Assembly: GCA_023412175.1 (NCBI GenBank)
Contig: JAEYOB010000596.1
Location: 1-11,462, forward strand
Direction: 5' to 3'
Length of the DNA: 11,462 nucleotides
DNA from: Pseudomonadota bacterium
GTDB lineage: Bacteria > Pseudomonadota > Alphaproteobacteria > Azospirillales > Azospirillaceae
Made by a program: the position numbers and the translations under genes. Below, piece by piece: positions 1-6,949 of the stretch. Below the pieces are notes generated by a model that searched no databases, was not told the origin of the DNA, and was given only the letters and a program-made list of their open reading frames with translations. The stretch's first letter is position 1, and the number at the start of each line of letters is the position of its first letter.

Positions 1-1833
1 ACCCGGCCCGACACGCTGTTCGGCGCCTCCTTCGCCGCCATCTCCGCCAACCACCCGCTGGCCACGGAACTCGCCGCGAACAACCCGGCCCTGGCCGAGT
101 TCGCCGCCGAGTGCAACCGCCTGGGCACCAGCGAAGAGGCGATCGAGACCGCCGAGAAGAAGGGCTTCGACACCGGCCTGCGCGTCGTCCACCCGTTCGA
201 CCCGAACTGGACGCTGCCGGTCTATGTGGCGAACTTCGTGCTGATGGAATACGGCACCGGCGCCATCTTCGGCTGCCCGGCGCACGACCAGCGCGACCTG
301 GACTTCGCCCGCAAGTACGATCTGCCGGTCAAGCCAGTGGTCATCCCCGAGGACGCGGATCCCGCCACCTTCGAGGTCGGCGACGAGGCCTACACCGGCC
401 CCGGCGCGCTGCGCAATTCCGCATTCCTGGACGGCCTGGACGTCGAGTCGGCCAAGCAGGAGGCGGGCAAGCGCCTGGAGGAGCTGGGGCAGGGCGAGCG
501 CACCACCCAGTACCGCCTGCGCGACTGGGGCGTTTCCCGCCAGCGCTATTGGGGCTGCCCGATCCCGGTCATCCATTGCCCCGAGCACGGCACCGTGCCG
601 GTGCCGGAGGACCAGCTGCCCGTCGTGCTGCCGGAGGACGTTACCTTCGACAAGCCCGGCAACCCGCTGGACCACCACCCGACCTGGAAGCACACGACCT
701 GCCCGACCTGCGGCAAGCCGGCGCTGCGCGAGACCGACACCTTCGACACCTTCATCGAGTCGAGCTGGTATTTCGCCCGCTTCTGCTCGCCGCATAGCGA
801 CGACAAGGCGTTCGAGCGCGCCGCGGTGGACTATTGGCTGCCGGTGGACCAGTACATCGGCGGCATCGAGCACGCCGTGCTGCACCTGCTCTACTCGCGC
901 TTCTGGACGCGGGCGCTGACGCAGTGCGGCTACCTGGACGTGGCGGAGCCGTTCGCCGGCCTGTTCACCCAGGGCATGGTCAACCACGAGACCTACAAGG
1001 ATTCCGGCACCGGCGCCTGGCTGGCGCCGACCGAGATCGTCAGGAACGACGCGGGCCAGATGGTCCGCGAGGACAACGGCGCGCCGGTGACCGTCGGCCG
1101 CGTCGAGAAGATGTCCAAGTCGAAGAAGAACGTCGTCGACCCGGCGAACATCATCGGCACCTACGGCGCCGACGCCGCCCGCCTGTTCATGCTGTCCGAC
1201 AGCCCGCCCGAGCGCGATCTGGAGTGGACCGAGGCCGGCATCGACGGCGCGTGGCGCTACATCAACCGCCTGTGGCGCATGATCACCGAGGCGCCGGTCG
1301 AGCTGCCCGCGCCGGGCACGCCGATGCCCGCCGATCTCGACGGCAAGGCCGTGGCCGCCCGCCGGGCCGTGCACAAGGCCATCGCCGGCGTCGGCGAGGA
1401 CCTCGACAAGTTCCGCTTCAACAAGGCGGTCGCCCGCGTCCGCGAGTTGTCCAACGCGCTGGCCGAGCTGGACGGCAAGGGTGCCGGCGAGGCCTGGGTG
1501 CTGCGCGAGGGCTACGAGGCGCTGGTGCGCATGGTCGCCCCGATGATGCCGCACCTCGCCGAGGAGCTGTGGGTGCATCTCGGCCACGCCACGCCGCTGG
1601 TCGAGCAGCCCTGGCCCGAGGCCGACGCCGCGCTCGCCACCGACGACGTGGTGACCATGGCCGTTCAGGTGAACGGTAAGCTGCGCGCCACGCTGGAGCT
1701 GCCGCGCGACATCGCCAAGGACGAGGCCGAGCGGCTGGCGCTCGCCGACGCCAACGTCCAGAAGGCGTTGGAGGGCAAGCCGGTGCGCAAGGTCATCGTC
1801 GTGCCGAATAGGGTGATCAATGTCGTCGTCTAA
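1..1833 (+). CDS. leuS: Leucyl-tRNA synthetase, C-terminal ~610 residues (5' end cut by window edge)
   Basis: Cytoplasmic class I aminoacyl-tRNA synthetase that charges tRNA-Leu. The frame is open from base 1 and ends at TAA 1831-1833. The first codons read TRPDTLFG, the threonine-rich start of the CP1 editing domain, so roughly 250 N-terminal residues including the HIGH motif lie outside the window. [15 protein letters not shown] (about 250-295) holds the editing-site aspartate region. A zinc-ribbon-like segment has H/C pairs at 574-588 and CPTCG at 700-714, followed by [13 protein letters not shown], a LeuRS signature. KMSKS, the ATP-binding loop, is at 1108-1122. The tRNA-binding helical domain and the appended C-terminal domain follow, and the reading frame is intact. 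The stop overlaps the lptE start by 14 bases, indicating an operon and likely translational coupling. Identification is very secure. Confidence 0.98.
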   Translation, partial: TRPDTLFGASFAAISANHPLATELAANNPALAEFAAECNRLGTSEEAIETAEKKGFDTGLRVVHPFDPNWTLPVYVANFVLMEYGTGAIFGCPAHDQRDLDFARKYDLPVKPVVIPEDADPATFEVGDEAYTGPGALRNSAFLDGLDVESAKQEAGKRLEELGQGERTTQYRLRDWGVSRQRYWGCPIPVIHCPEHGTVPVPEDQLPVVLPEDVTFDKPGNPLDHHPTWKHTTCPTCGKPALRETDTFDTFIESSWYFARFCSPHSDDKAFERAAVDYWLPVDQYIGGIEHAVLHLLYSRFWTRALTQCGYLDVAEPFAGLFTQGMVNHETYKDSGTGAWLAPTEIVRNDAGQMVREDNGAPVTVGRVEKMSKSKKNVVDPANIIGTYGADAARLFMLSDSPPERDLEWTEAGIDGAWRYINRLWRMITEAPVELPAPGTPMPADLDGKAVAARRAVHKAIAGVGEDLDKFRFNKAVARVRELSNALAELDGKGAGEAWVLREGYEALVRMVAPMMPHLAEELWVHLGHATPLVEQPWPEADAALATDDVVTMAVQVNGKLRATLELPRDIAKDEAERLALADANVQKALEGKPVRKVIVVPNRVINVVV

Positions 1834-2341
1834 ACGGACCATGCTGCGGATCGGCGCGGCGCTGGGACTCCTGGCGCTGCTGCCGGGCTGCGGCTTCCGT
1901 CCGCTGTACGGCAGCAACGGCACCACCGCCGGCGCGGCGGAGAAGTTGGAGCAGGTCGCGATCTCCAACATCCCCGACCGCCAGGGGCAGATGCTGCGCA
2001 ACCTGCTGATCGACCGCTTCCACCAGGACGGCCGCGGCGGCGGCGGCACGCCCTATCGCCTGGATATGCAGATCATCGCGTCGGAGCAGAAGCTGGCCCT
2101 GCGCCAGGACGCCTCGGCCGAGCGCGCGCAGCTCCTGCTGAACGTCCCGTTCCGGCTGATCGACACCGCCACCGGGCGCACCCTGTTCGAAGGCCGCAGC
2201 CGCTCCTTCATCCCGTACAACATCCTGGAGGAGCGCTACGCCGGTCTGTCGACGCTCGACCACGCCTACAACCGCGGCCTGACCGAGATCTCCGACGACA
2301 TCACCGCCCGCGTCGCCATGTTCCTGTCGCGGGGATCGTGA
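1820..2341 (+). CDS. lptE: LPS-assembly lipoprotein LptE (RlpB)
   Basis: Predicted outer-membrane lipoprotein of 173 aa. In the family, LptE plugs the LptD beta-barrel and helps deliver lipopolysaccharide to the outer leaflet. Visible evidence is a basic N-terminus, a hydrophobic stretch (about residues 9-21) and a lipobox LPGC with Cys24 as the lipidated residue. GFRPLYG follows at once, which is characteristic of LptE just after the acylated cysteine. The proline before Gly-Cys is slightly off the usual lipobox. The start at 1820 lies inside the end of leuS and is preceded by AGGGTG (1810-1815). An internal ATG at 1841 (residue 8) would still leave a signal sequence but has no clear ribosome site. 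The order leuS-lptE-holA is a common bacterial cluster and strongly supports the call. Confidence 0.93.
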   Translation: MSSSKRTMLRIGAALGLLALLPGCGFRPLYGSNGTTAGAAEKLEQVAISNIPDRQGQMLRNLLIDRFHQDGRGGGGTPYRLDMQIIASEQKLALRQDASAERAQLLLNVPFRLIDTATGRTLFEGRSRSFIPYNILEERYAGLSTLDHAYNRGLTEISDDITARVAMFLSRGS

Positions 2342-2360
2342 TCCGGGGGAAGGCCGTGCC

Positions 2361-3383
2361 ATGAAGCTCCAGGGCAGGGCCATCGACGCGTTCCTGCGCG
2401 CCCCCGACCCCAAGGTCCGGGCGGTGCTGCTGTACGGCCCCGATGCCGGGCTGGTGCGCGACCGCGCGAACACGCTGGGCAAGACCGTCTGTCCCGACCT
2501 GAACGATCCGTTCCGCGTCGCCGATTTTCTCGGCCGCGCGCTGGTCGAGGATCCTGCGCGGCTCGCCGACGAGGCGGCGGCCATGGCGCTCACCGGCGGG
2601 CGGCGGCTGATCCGTGTGCGCGACGCCGAGGACGTCACCACCAACGCCTTCGCGGCCTTCCTGAAGGATCTGCCGCCCGGCGACAGCCTGGTGGTGGTCG
2701 AGGCCGGCGACCTGTCGAACCGGTCCCGCCTGCGCGCCCTGTTCGAGGGCGCCGAGGGCGGTGCCGCCATCCCGTGCTATGTGGAGGAGGAGGCGTCGCT
2801 CGGCCGGGTGATCGCCGACCTGCTGTCGTCGCACGGCCTGTCCGCCGACGTGGACGCGCTGAACTTCCTGGCCGGCAATCTGGTGGGCGACCGTCTGGTC
2901 GCGCGCGGCGAGATGGAAAAGCTGGCCGTCTACATGGGGACGGAGAAGCGCGTCACGCTGGAGCACGCCCAGGCCTGCATCGGCGACTCGGCGGCGCTGG
3001 ACATGGACGAACCGGTGTGGGCCGCCGCCGACGGCGATTTCGCCGCGCTCGACCGTGCGCTGGCCCGCCTGTTCGCCGAGGGCATGAGCCCGGTGCCGAT
3101 CCTGCGCGCCACCCAGCGCCATTTCCAGCGCCTGCACCTGATCGGCGCCCAGGTGGCCGCCGGCAAGTCGGCGGAGACCGCCGTCGACTCGATCCGCCCG
3201 CCGGTTTTCTTCAAGCTGCGCCCGCGGCTGGTGGGGCAGGCGAGGCGCTGGACGCCCAATCTGGTGCGCGCCGCGCTGGAACGGCTGGTGGACGCGGAGG
3301 CCGACTGCAAGCGCACCAACATGCCGGACCAGACCATCTGCGCCCGCGTGCTGTTCCAACTCGCCTCCCTGGCCCGGCGCTGA
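2361..3383 (+). CDS. holA: DNA polymerase III, delta subunit
   Basis: 340-aa delta subunit of the clamp loader, which opens the beta sliding clamp and loads it on primed DNA. The N-terminus carries the family's degenerate nucleotide-binding segment, VLLYGPDAGLVRDRAN (about residues 22-37). This lacks a functional Walker A lysine, as expected for delta. RRLIRVRDAED (about residues 85-95) and the middle segment NFLAGNLVGDRLVARGEMEKL match delta proteins. The C-terminal helical domain contains RATQRHFQRLHL and ends LFQLASLARR. Length is normal. The ATG at 2361 has a good ribosome site GGGGGAAGG (2345-2353), 7 bases upstream. It follows lptE by 19 bases and is probably co-transcribed with leuS-lptE. 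It converges on the next gene with only 22 bases between them. Confidence 0.95.
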   Translation: MKLQGRAIDAFLRAPDPKVRAVLLYGPDAGLVRDRANTLGKTVCPDLNDPFRVADFLGRALVEDPARLADEAAAMALTGGRRLIRVRDAEDVTTNAFAAFLKDLPPGDSLVVVEAGDLSNRSRLRALFEGAEGGAAIPCYVEEEASLGRVIADLLSSHGLSADVDALNFLAGNLVGDRLVARGEMEKLAVYMGTEKRVTLEHAQACIGDSAALDMDEPVWAAADGDFAALDRALARLFAEGMSPVPILRATQRHFQRLHLIGAQVAAGKSAETAVDSIRPPVFFKLRPRLVGQARRWTPNLVRAALERLVDAEADCKRTNMPDQTICARVLFQLASLARR

Positions 3384-3405
3384 CGCGGCGCGGCGGCCCC
3401 GGCGG

Positions 3406-3846
3406 CTACCGCCTGATCACCGCCATGGAGGTCGCCAGGAAGGCGGCGAACACGATCAGCGCGTTCACCGCGTGCCCCCATTCCCAGTGCCGCCGCAGAG
3501 CCTCCCAGCCCTCCGGCTGAAGGGTCCAGTTCACGGTCTCCCGGTTGGCCGGGAAGATCCAGACGAAGAACACGATGAGGCTTGCCAGGATCAGCAACGC
3601 CGCAGACCCGGCCCAGCGAGACGCCTTGGGATCGCGGCGGCGCTCGGCGACGGCGATGGCACCGTTGGCCAGGATCGCGCCAAAGATCGGAAACGCGAAC
3701 AACGCCCAGCCGGAATAGATGCTCTGGACGATGAAGTAGGGCGCGCGCTCCATGCCGATCTTGGCGGGCAGGGCGAAGAGATGCGCCCCGCTCGGGACGA
3801 GAATGATCGCCGTGATGGCGAGGGTAAGCAGTCTCAACGCGGCCAT
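3406..3846 (-). CDS. Small four-helix membrane protein, DUF1772-like
   Basis: Predicted inner-membrane protein of 146 aa with four hydrophobic segments at about residues 4-20, 44-66, 79-98 and 124-143. Features include PSGAHLFALPAKIG after helix 1, FFVWIFPAN at the end of helix 3, and WEALRRHWEWGHAVNA leading into helix 4. The tryptophan- and histidine-containing pattern resembles DUF1772 (anthrone-oxygenase-like) proteins. That assignment is from memory of the family; no enzymatic activity can be claimed. The ATG at 3846 is chosen over an upstream start at 3909 because it has an excellent ribosome site (CAGGAGGAA on the minus strand, 3850-3858) and starts directly at the first membrane helix. 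The stop TAG is at 3406-3408. It is monocistronic, convergent with holA and divergent from the DedA gene. Confidence 0.8.
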   Translation of the reverse strand: MAALRLLTLAITAIILVPSGAHLFALPAKIGMERAPYFIVQSIYSGWALFAFPIFGAILANGAIAVAERRRDPKASRWAGSAALLILASLIVFFVWIFPANRETVNWTLQPEGWEALRRHWEWGHAVNALIVFAAFLATSMAVIRR

Positions 3847-3849
3847 GCG

Positions 3850-3858
3850 TTCCTCCTG
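3850..3858 (-). promoter_or_regulatory. Ribosome binding site that fixes the start of the DUF1772-like gene
   Basis: The minus strand reads CAGGAGGAA, a near-perfect match to the anti-Shine-Dalgarno sequence, 3 bases before the ATG at 3846. It supports the 146-aa form rather than a form 21 residues longer starting at 3909. Confidence 0.8.
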
Positions 3859-3872
3859 TCGTTTCCCCTTTG

Positions 3873-3886
3873 GCCGTCCGGACGGC
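3873..3886. promoter_or_regulatory. Perfect 14-bp palindrome in the divergent promoter region (candidate operator)
   Basis: GCCGTCCGGACGGC is a perfect inverted repeat with no spacer. It sits in the 126-base region (3847-3972) between the minus-strand DUF1772-like gene and the plus-strand DedA gene, where both promoters must lie. A dimeric regulator binding there could control both genes. A perfect 14-mer palindrome may also occur by chance in GC-rich DNA, so the functional reading is inference. Confidence 0.3.
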
Positions 3887-3897
3887 ACACGGCCCCG

Positions 3898-3925
3898 GAA
3901 CCTTCGCACAGGGCGGTGAACCTTC
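3898..3925. repeat. Pair of 8-bp direct repeats, 20-bp period, in the divergent promoter region
   Basis: GAACCTTC occurs at 3898-3905 and again at 3918-3925, 20 bp start to start, or about two helical turns. Both copies are upstream of the DedA start at 3973. The spacing would suit a regulator binding two sites on one DNA face. No known box is recognised, and chance recurrence cannot be excluded. Confidence 0.3.
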
Positions 3926-3958
3926 CGCGCCGGCCATGGTTGTGAACAGGGCAGTCAT

Positions 3959-3967
3959 GGGGAGGTG
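3959..3967 (+). promoter_or_regulatory. Ribosome binding site deciding a TTG start for the DedA gene
   Basis: GGGGAGGTG lies 5 bases before the TTG at 3973. The next in-frame ATG, at 3985, would place this site 17 bases upstream, which is too far. This favours the rare TTG start codon. Confidence 0.7.
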
Positions 3968-3972
3968 CAGAC

Positions 3973-4578
3973 TTGTTCGAGTGGATGGCCGGCTTCATCG
4001 AGCGGACGGGATACCTGGGCGTTGCGCTGCTGATGTTCGCGGAGAACCTCTTTCCGCCCATCCCGTCGGAACTGATCATGCCGCTGGCGGGCTTCCAGGC
4101 GGCGCGGGGCGATCTTCACATCCTGCCCGTCGTCCTGGCCGGGACGCTCGGATCCTGGGCCGGGGCAGGGCTGTGGTACTGGGTGGGCCTCCGCCTCGGC
4201 GGCGAGCGCATTCGGCGTCTGGCGGCCCGCCACGGCCGCTGGCTGACGGTTTCCCCGGACGAGGTGGACAACGCCTGCGCGTGGTTCCGTCGCCATTGCG
4301 GCAAGGCGGTGTTCTTCGGGCGGCTGGTGCCGACGGTCCGCACCCTGATCTCGGTCCCCGCCGGCGTGGCGTCGATGGCGCTGCCGAAATTCCTTCTCTA
4401 TTCCGCCGCCGGCACCGCGTTGTGGACGGCGGCGCTGGGCGGGGCAGGGTACGCGCTGGAGGACCGCTTCCAGGATGTGGCCGGATGGGTGAACCCGATG
4501 TCGAACGTCGTCGTCGGCGCGCTCGTGCTCTGGTACCTGTACAGGGTCGTCACGTTCCGGCGCCATGAGGCGCCCTGA
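3973..4578 (+). CDS. DedA family (SNARE-associated/VTT domain) inner-membrane protein
   Basis: 201-aa polytopic membrane protein. DedA proteins are linked to membrane homeostasis, proton-motive force and polyprenyl-phosphate or phospholipid translocation; which substrate this one handles is unknown. The hallmark ENLFPPIPSE is at residues 24-33, in the first re-entrant region with conserved acidic and proline residues. FGRLVPTVRT is at 115-124, with the conserved arginines of the second re-entrant region. Hydrophobic segments lie at about 13-25, 50-72, 125-160 and 178-192. Length is typical for the short DedA type. Translation probably starts at TTG 3973, supported by a strong ribosome site; the ATG at 3985 is the alternative. 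The gene diverges from the DUF1772-like gene and is followed on the same strand, after 94 bases, by the DUF3108 gene. Confidence 0.92.
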   Translation: MFEWMAGFIERTGYLGVALLMFAENLFPPIPSELIMPLAGFQAARGDLHILPVVLAGTLGSWAGAGLWYWVGLRLGGERIRRLAARHGRWLTVSPDEVDNACAWFRRHCGKAVFFGRLVPTVRTLISVPAGVASMALPKFLLYSAAGTALWTAALGGAGYALEDRFQDVAGWVNPMSNVVVGALVLWYLYRVVTFRRHEAP

Positions 4579-4662
4579 CGGCAGCCGGGTCCAAGCGGGG
4601 CCTTGGCAGACGGGCGCCCATGGCCGATGTTCTTCGGCAACGATGCCCGGTTGGATTTCGGT

Positions 4663-4669
4663 GAGGAGG
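4663..4669 (+). promoter_or_regulatory. Ribosome binding site for the DUF3108 gene
   Basis: GAGGAGG lies only 3 bases before the ATG at 4673. The spacing is short, but the match is strong and the start coincides with the first residue of a good signal peptide. This outweighs the in-frame starts further upstream at 4565 and 4643. Confidence 0.6.
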
Positions 4670-4672
4670 CGC

Positions 4673-5458
4673 ATGCACGCTCGCACATTCCTGGCTACGG
4701 CCGCCCTGCTGCTGGCGACCGGCGCGGCGCGCGGCGAGACCTGGGAGATGAGTTTCGAGGCGTACGGCGGCGGCCTGCCGCTGGCCGGCGGGGCTCTGCG
4801 CATGACGGTGGACGGCGACCGGCGCTACGACGCGCGGCTGGAATCCGCCAGCGCCTCCTGGTTCAACATGGTCACCAATTTCCGCTACGAGGCGGCGGCG
4901 GCGGGCACGGTGTCCAACCCTGCCGTGGCGCCGCAGCGCTTCCGCGGCGAACGCAACACCCGCAGCAAGCGCGACGTGACGGCGCTGACCTACGGCGGCG
5001 GCACGGTGTCGGTGCACACCGAACCGGCCATGAGCCCGGAGAAGGCCTCGCTGGTCCCCGAGGCCGCCCGGCGCGGCAGCGTCGATCCGCTGAGCGCCGG
5101 TATCGGCGTCATCCTCGGGGCGGGCGGGCAGGGCGCCTGCAACGGATCCTACCCGGTCTATGACGGCCGCCGGCGCTACGACGTCACCCTGACGCTGCTC
5201 GGCTCCGCGGTCCTGCCGCCCTCGAAGCGCCGCATGGCCGCCGGGACGGCGCAGCGCTGCCAGGTGGCGCTGCGCCCGGTGGCCGGCTTCCAGACCGACC
5301 GCAACAAGCCCAAGGCCTTCTTCGCCGAAGGCAAGGAGCGCACCGCCACCATCTGGTTCCTGCCGGTGCAGGGCCGCACCATCCCGATCCAGGTGGAGGT
5401 GGAGACGGATTTCGGCAGCTTCTACGTCCACACCACGGACTTCAAGGTGCTGCCGTAG
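4673..5458 (+). CDS. Exported DUF3108 domain protein
   Basis: 261-aa protein with an N-terminal signal peptide: His-Ala-Arg, then a hydrophobic run to about residue 17, with probable cleavage near residue 21 before ETWEMSFEAY. It is therefore likely periplasmic. The body is beta-rich and matches the DUF3108 pattern: an opening strand with a GGGLPLAGGALRM turn, then DPLSAGIGVIL (138-148), a cysteine at 156, PVYDGRRRYDVTL (161-173), a second cysteine at 196, and a closing WFLPVQGRTIPIQVEVETDFG stretch cut by beta turns. The two cysteines could form a disulphide. The molecular function of the family is not established. It may share a transcript with the DedA gene (94-base gap) and ends 15 bases from the convergent phytase-like gene. 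Confidence 0.85.
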   Translation: MHARTFLATAALLLATGAARGETWEMSFEAYGGGLPLAGGALRMTVDGDRRYDARLESASASWFNMVTNFRYEAAAAGTVSNPAVAPQRFRGERNTRSKRDVTALTYGGGTVSVHTEPAMSPEKASLVPEAARRGSVDPLSAGIGVILGAGGQGACNGSYPVYDGRRRYDVTLTLLGSAVLPPSKRRMAAGTAQRCQVALRPVAGFQTDRNKPKAFFAEGKERTATIWFLPVQGRTIPIQVEVETDFGSFYVHTTDFKVLP

Positions 5459-5473
5459 CCGCCTCCACGCGCG

Positions 5474-6844
5474 TCACTTCGCCGACAGGAACTGCGGCAC
5501 GCGCAGCAGGATGAACTCGTTGTGGTCCTGCTTGCCCAGTTCGCGGCCGCTGGAGTAGGGGAGGTTGTTGTCGTTGGCGACGACGATGTGCTCCCCGTCC
5601 ACAACATCCAAATCCTCGATGGTGACGAAGGGAAAGGTGAAGCTGCCCTTGCCGCCGCCCAGGCGCGCCAGCCCCTTGGGATCGGCGATGTCCATCAGGT
5701 CGATGTGGGCGACTTTCTTCACGAAGCCCTCGGCGTCGGCCTGCGCGAAGTCGATCTTGTAGACGCGCTTCATTTTGGCCGGCACGTTGAAGCAGTCCGC
5801 CTTCGGCTCGCCGGCGCAGGCCCTGGCCGGGTCGCCCTCGCCGTTGTCGCGCTCGATGATCAGGCCGGTGGTGGCGTCGATCATGTTGAAGTCGCCGATG
5901 TTGTTGCCGTTCACCTCCAGCAGGTACTTGAAGGTGCGGCCGGTGTAGGCTCCCTTGGCGACGTCGAACTCGGCGATGCGCAGGTACTCGCGGCCGTCCT
6001 TGCTCTCCCAGGTGCCGGCCTTGGCGTCCCACAGCGGCCCTTCGAACAGCGGGTAGAGCAGCGTGCCGTCCGGCGACGCGGCCATGCCCTCGAACCCGCG
6101 CGAACGCCGCACCTCAAAGCTGGCCGGACCCGGCACGGCCGGCGTGGCGACGGCGTAATGGTCGGGCGAGCGGACCGTCTTGCCGTCCACCACGGTCTCG
6201 TACACGGCCAGCACCTTGCCGGTCCGGTCGGTCACCAGAATGTAGGGGCCGAACTCGTCGCCCAGATAGATCCGGTCGCCGATCACCTGGATGCTCTCGA
6301 TGTCGAAATCGGCGCCGGTCAGATAGCGTTCCCCGGTCGCCTCGGTGACGATGAGGAACGGCACCTTGCGGTCGGGATCGTGCAGGAACAGCGTCTCGGC
6401 GAGGGTAACCGGACCCTGGTTCCAGTCCGCCTTGACGCGGTGGACCATCAGCAGCGCGTCCGCCGAATTGTCCTTGCTGCCGAAGCCGTTGTCGGTAAGC
6501 ACGAGGAACTCGCCGTTGCCCAGCGACTTGATGCCCGAGAAGCCCTGCACCGGCTGCCCCTCGAACGGCAGCGTGACGCCGGTCGTGCGCGGCGCCTTGG
6601 GCGCGGACAGGAACGAGGTGCCTTCGACGGTGCCAAGCGTGTCGATGCGCTTCTTGTCGTTGGCGGTGAAGCGGCCGGAGACCTTGAAGAAATCCGGCGC
6701 CGCAGCGGGCGGGGCGACGAAGGTCCGGGCGTCGAGATAGGCGTGCCCGACCAGCTCGGCCGGAAGTTTCTGATCGGCGAGCGCCGGAGCGGCGGCAACA
6801 CCTGCGGTGGCGAGCGCGGCGAGGCAGAGGCTGCGCAGTTTCAT
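5474..6844 (-). CDS. Exported protein with phytase-like esterase domain (PF13449 type)
   Basis: 456-aa protein with a clear Sec signal peptide: MKLR, a hydrophobic core and ALA|DQ near residue 23, placing it in the periplasm or outside the cell. The rest resembles the family called 'esterase-like activity of phytase', a beta-propeller-like fold. Motifs include GFSGIKSL and VLTDNGFGSKDNSADA (101-130), DIESIQVIGDRIYLGDEFGPYIL (181-203, split by turns), RGFEGMAASPDG (249-260), GDFNMIDATTGLIIERDNGEGD (317-338), and EDLDVVDGEHIVVANDNN (410-427). The recurring acidic Asp/Glu clusters would suit calcium or phosphate chemistry. True phytase activity is not shown, and many members act on unknown esters. 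The ATG at 6844 has AGAGGGA 6 bases upstream on the minus strand (6851-6857). It follows parB by 105 bases but probably has its own promoter. Confidence 0.85.
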   Translation of the reverse strand: MKLRSLCLAALATAGVAAAPALADQKLPAELVGHAYLDARTFVAPPAAAPDFFKVSGRFTANDKKRIDTLGTVEGTSFLSAPKAPRTTGVTLPFEGQPVQGFSGIKSLGNGEFLVLTDNGFGSKDNSADALLMVHRVKADWNQGPVTLAETLFLHDPDRKVPFLIVTEATGERYLTGADFDIESIQVIGDRIYLGDEFGPYILVTDRTGKVLAVYETVVDGKTVRSPDHYAVATPAVPGPASFEVRRSRGFEGMAASPDGTLLYPLFEGPLWDAKAGTWESKDGREYLRIAEFDVAKGAYTGRTFKYLLEVNGNNIGDFNMIDATTGLIIERDNGEGDPARACAGEPKADCFNVPAKMKRVYKIDFAQADAEGFVKKVAHIDLMDIADPKGLARLGGGKGSFTFPFVTIEDLDVVDGEHIVVANDNNLPYSSGRELGKQDHNEFILLRVPQFLSAK

Positions 6845-6864
6845 CGTCCATCCCTCTTGTGGCT

Positions 6865-6885
6865 TGGCCGGGGCGGGCCCGGCCA
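6865..6885. repeat. GC-rich inverted repeat between parB and the phytase-like gene
   Basis: TGGCCGGG (6865-6872) and CCCGGCCA (6878-6885) form a perfect 8-bp stem with a 5-base loop. On the minus strand it lies after parB and 7 bases before the ribosome site of the phytase-like gene. No T-tract follows on either strand, so it is not a classical terminator. It could slow transcription leaving parB, or act as a leader structure near the downstream ribosome site. Confidence 0.4.
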
Positions 6886-6904
6886 GACCTGTCTAGGGAC
6901 GGAC

Positions 6905-6933
6905 GATGACGCCCGCTTTATGGATTGATGACG
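6905..6933 (-). repeat. Two CGTCATC direct repeats, 22-bp period, upstream of the phytase-like gene
   Basis: On the minus strand CGTCATC occurs at 6933-6927 and again at 6911-6905, exactly 22 bp apart or two helical turns. Both lie in the presumed promoter region of the phytase-like gene. The motif resembles CTGTCAT half-sites of Pho boxes, but there is no half-site at the expected 11-bp position between them. The regulatory role is speculative. Confidence 0.25.
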
Positions 6934-6949
6934 TTTTGCCGCTCTCCGG

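Noticed and set aside
3401..3413. GGCGG-CTA-CCGCC inverted repeat between convergent holA and the DUF1772-like gene as a bidirectional terminator
   Set aside because: The stem is only 5 bp with a 3-base loop, contains the stop codon of the minus-strand gene, and no T-tract follows on either strand.
3406..3909. Longer form of the DUF1772-like protein starting at 3909
   Set aside because: The extra 21 residues are charged and non-hydrophobic and cover the ribosome site of the better start at 3846.
4591..4606. CCAAG/CTTGG hairpin between the DedA and DUF3108 genes as a terminator
   Set aside because: A 5-bp stem with a 6-base loop and no T-tract is too weak to call; the two genes may be co-transcribed.
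5522..6928. 468-codon open frame opposite the phytase-like gene
   Set aside because: Antisense shadow favoured by high-GC codon use; the opposite strand has a signal peptide, a ribosome site and family motifs.
3384..6949. Genomic island or mobile element between holA and parB
   Set aside because: No integrase, transposase, flanking repeat or obvious base-composition shift is visible; the genes look like ordinary vertically inherited envelope genes.
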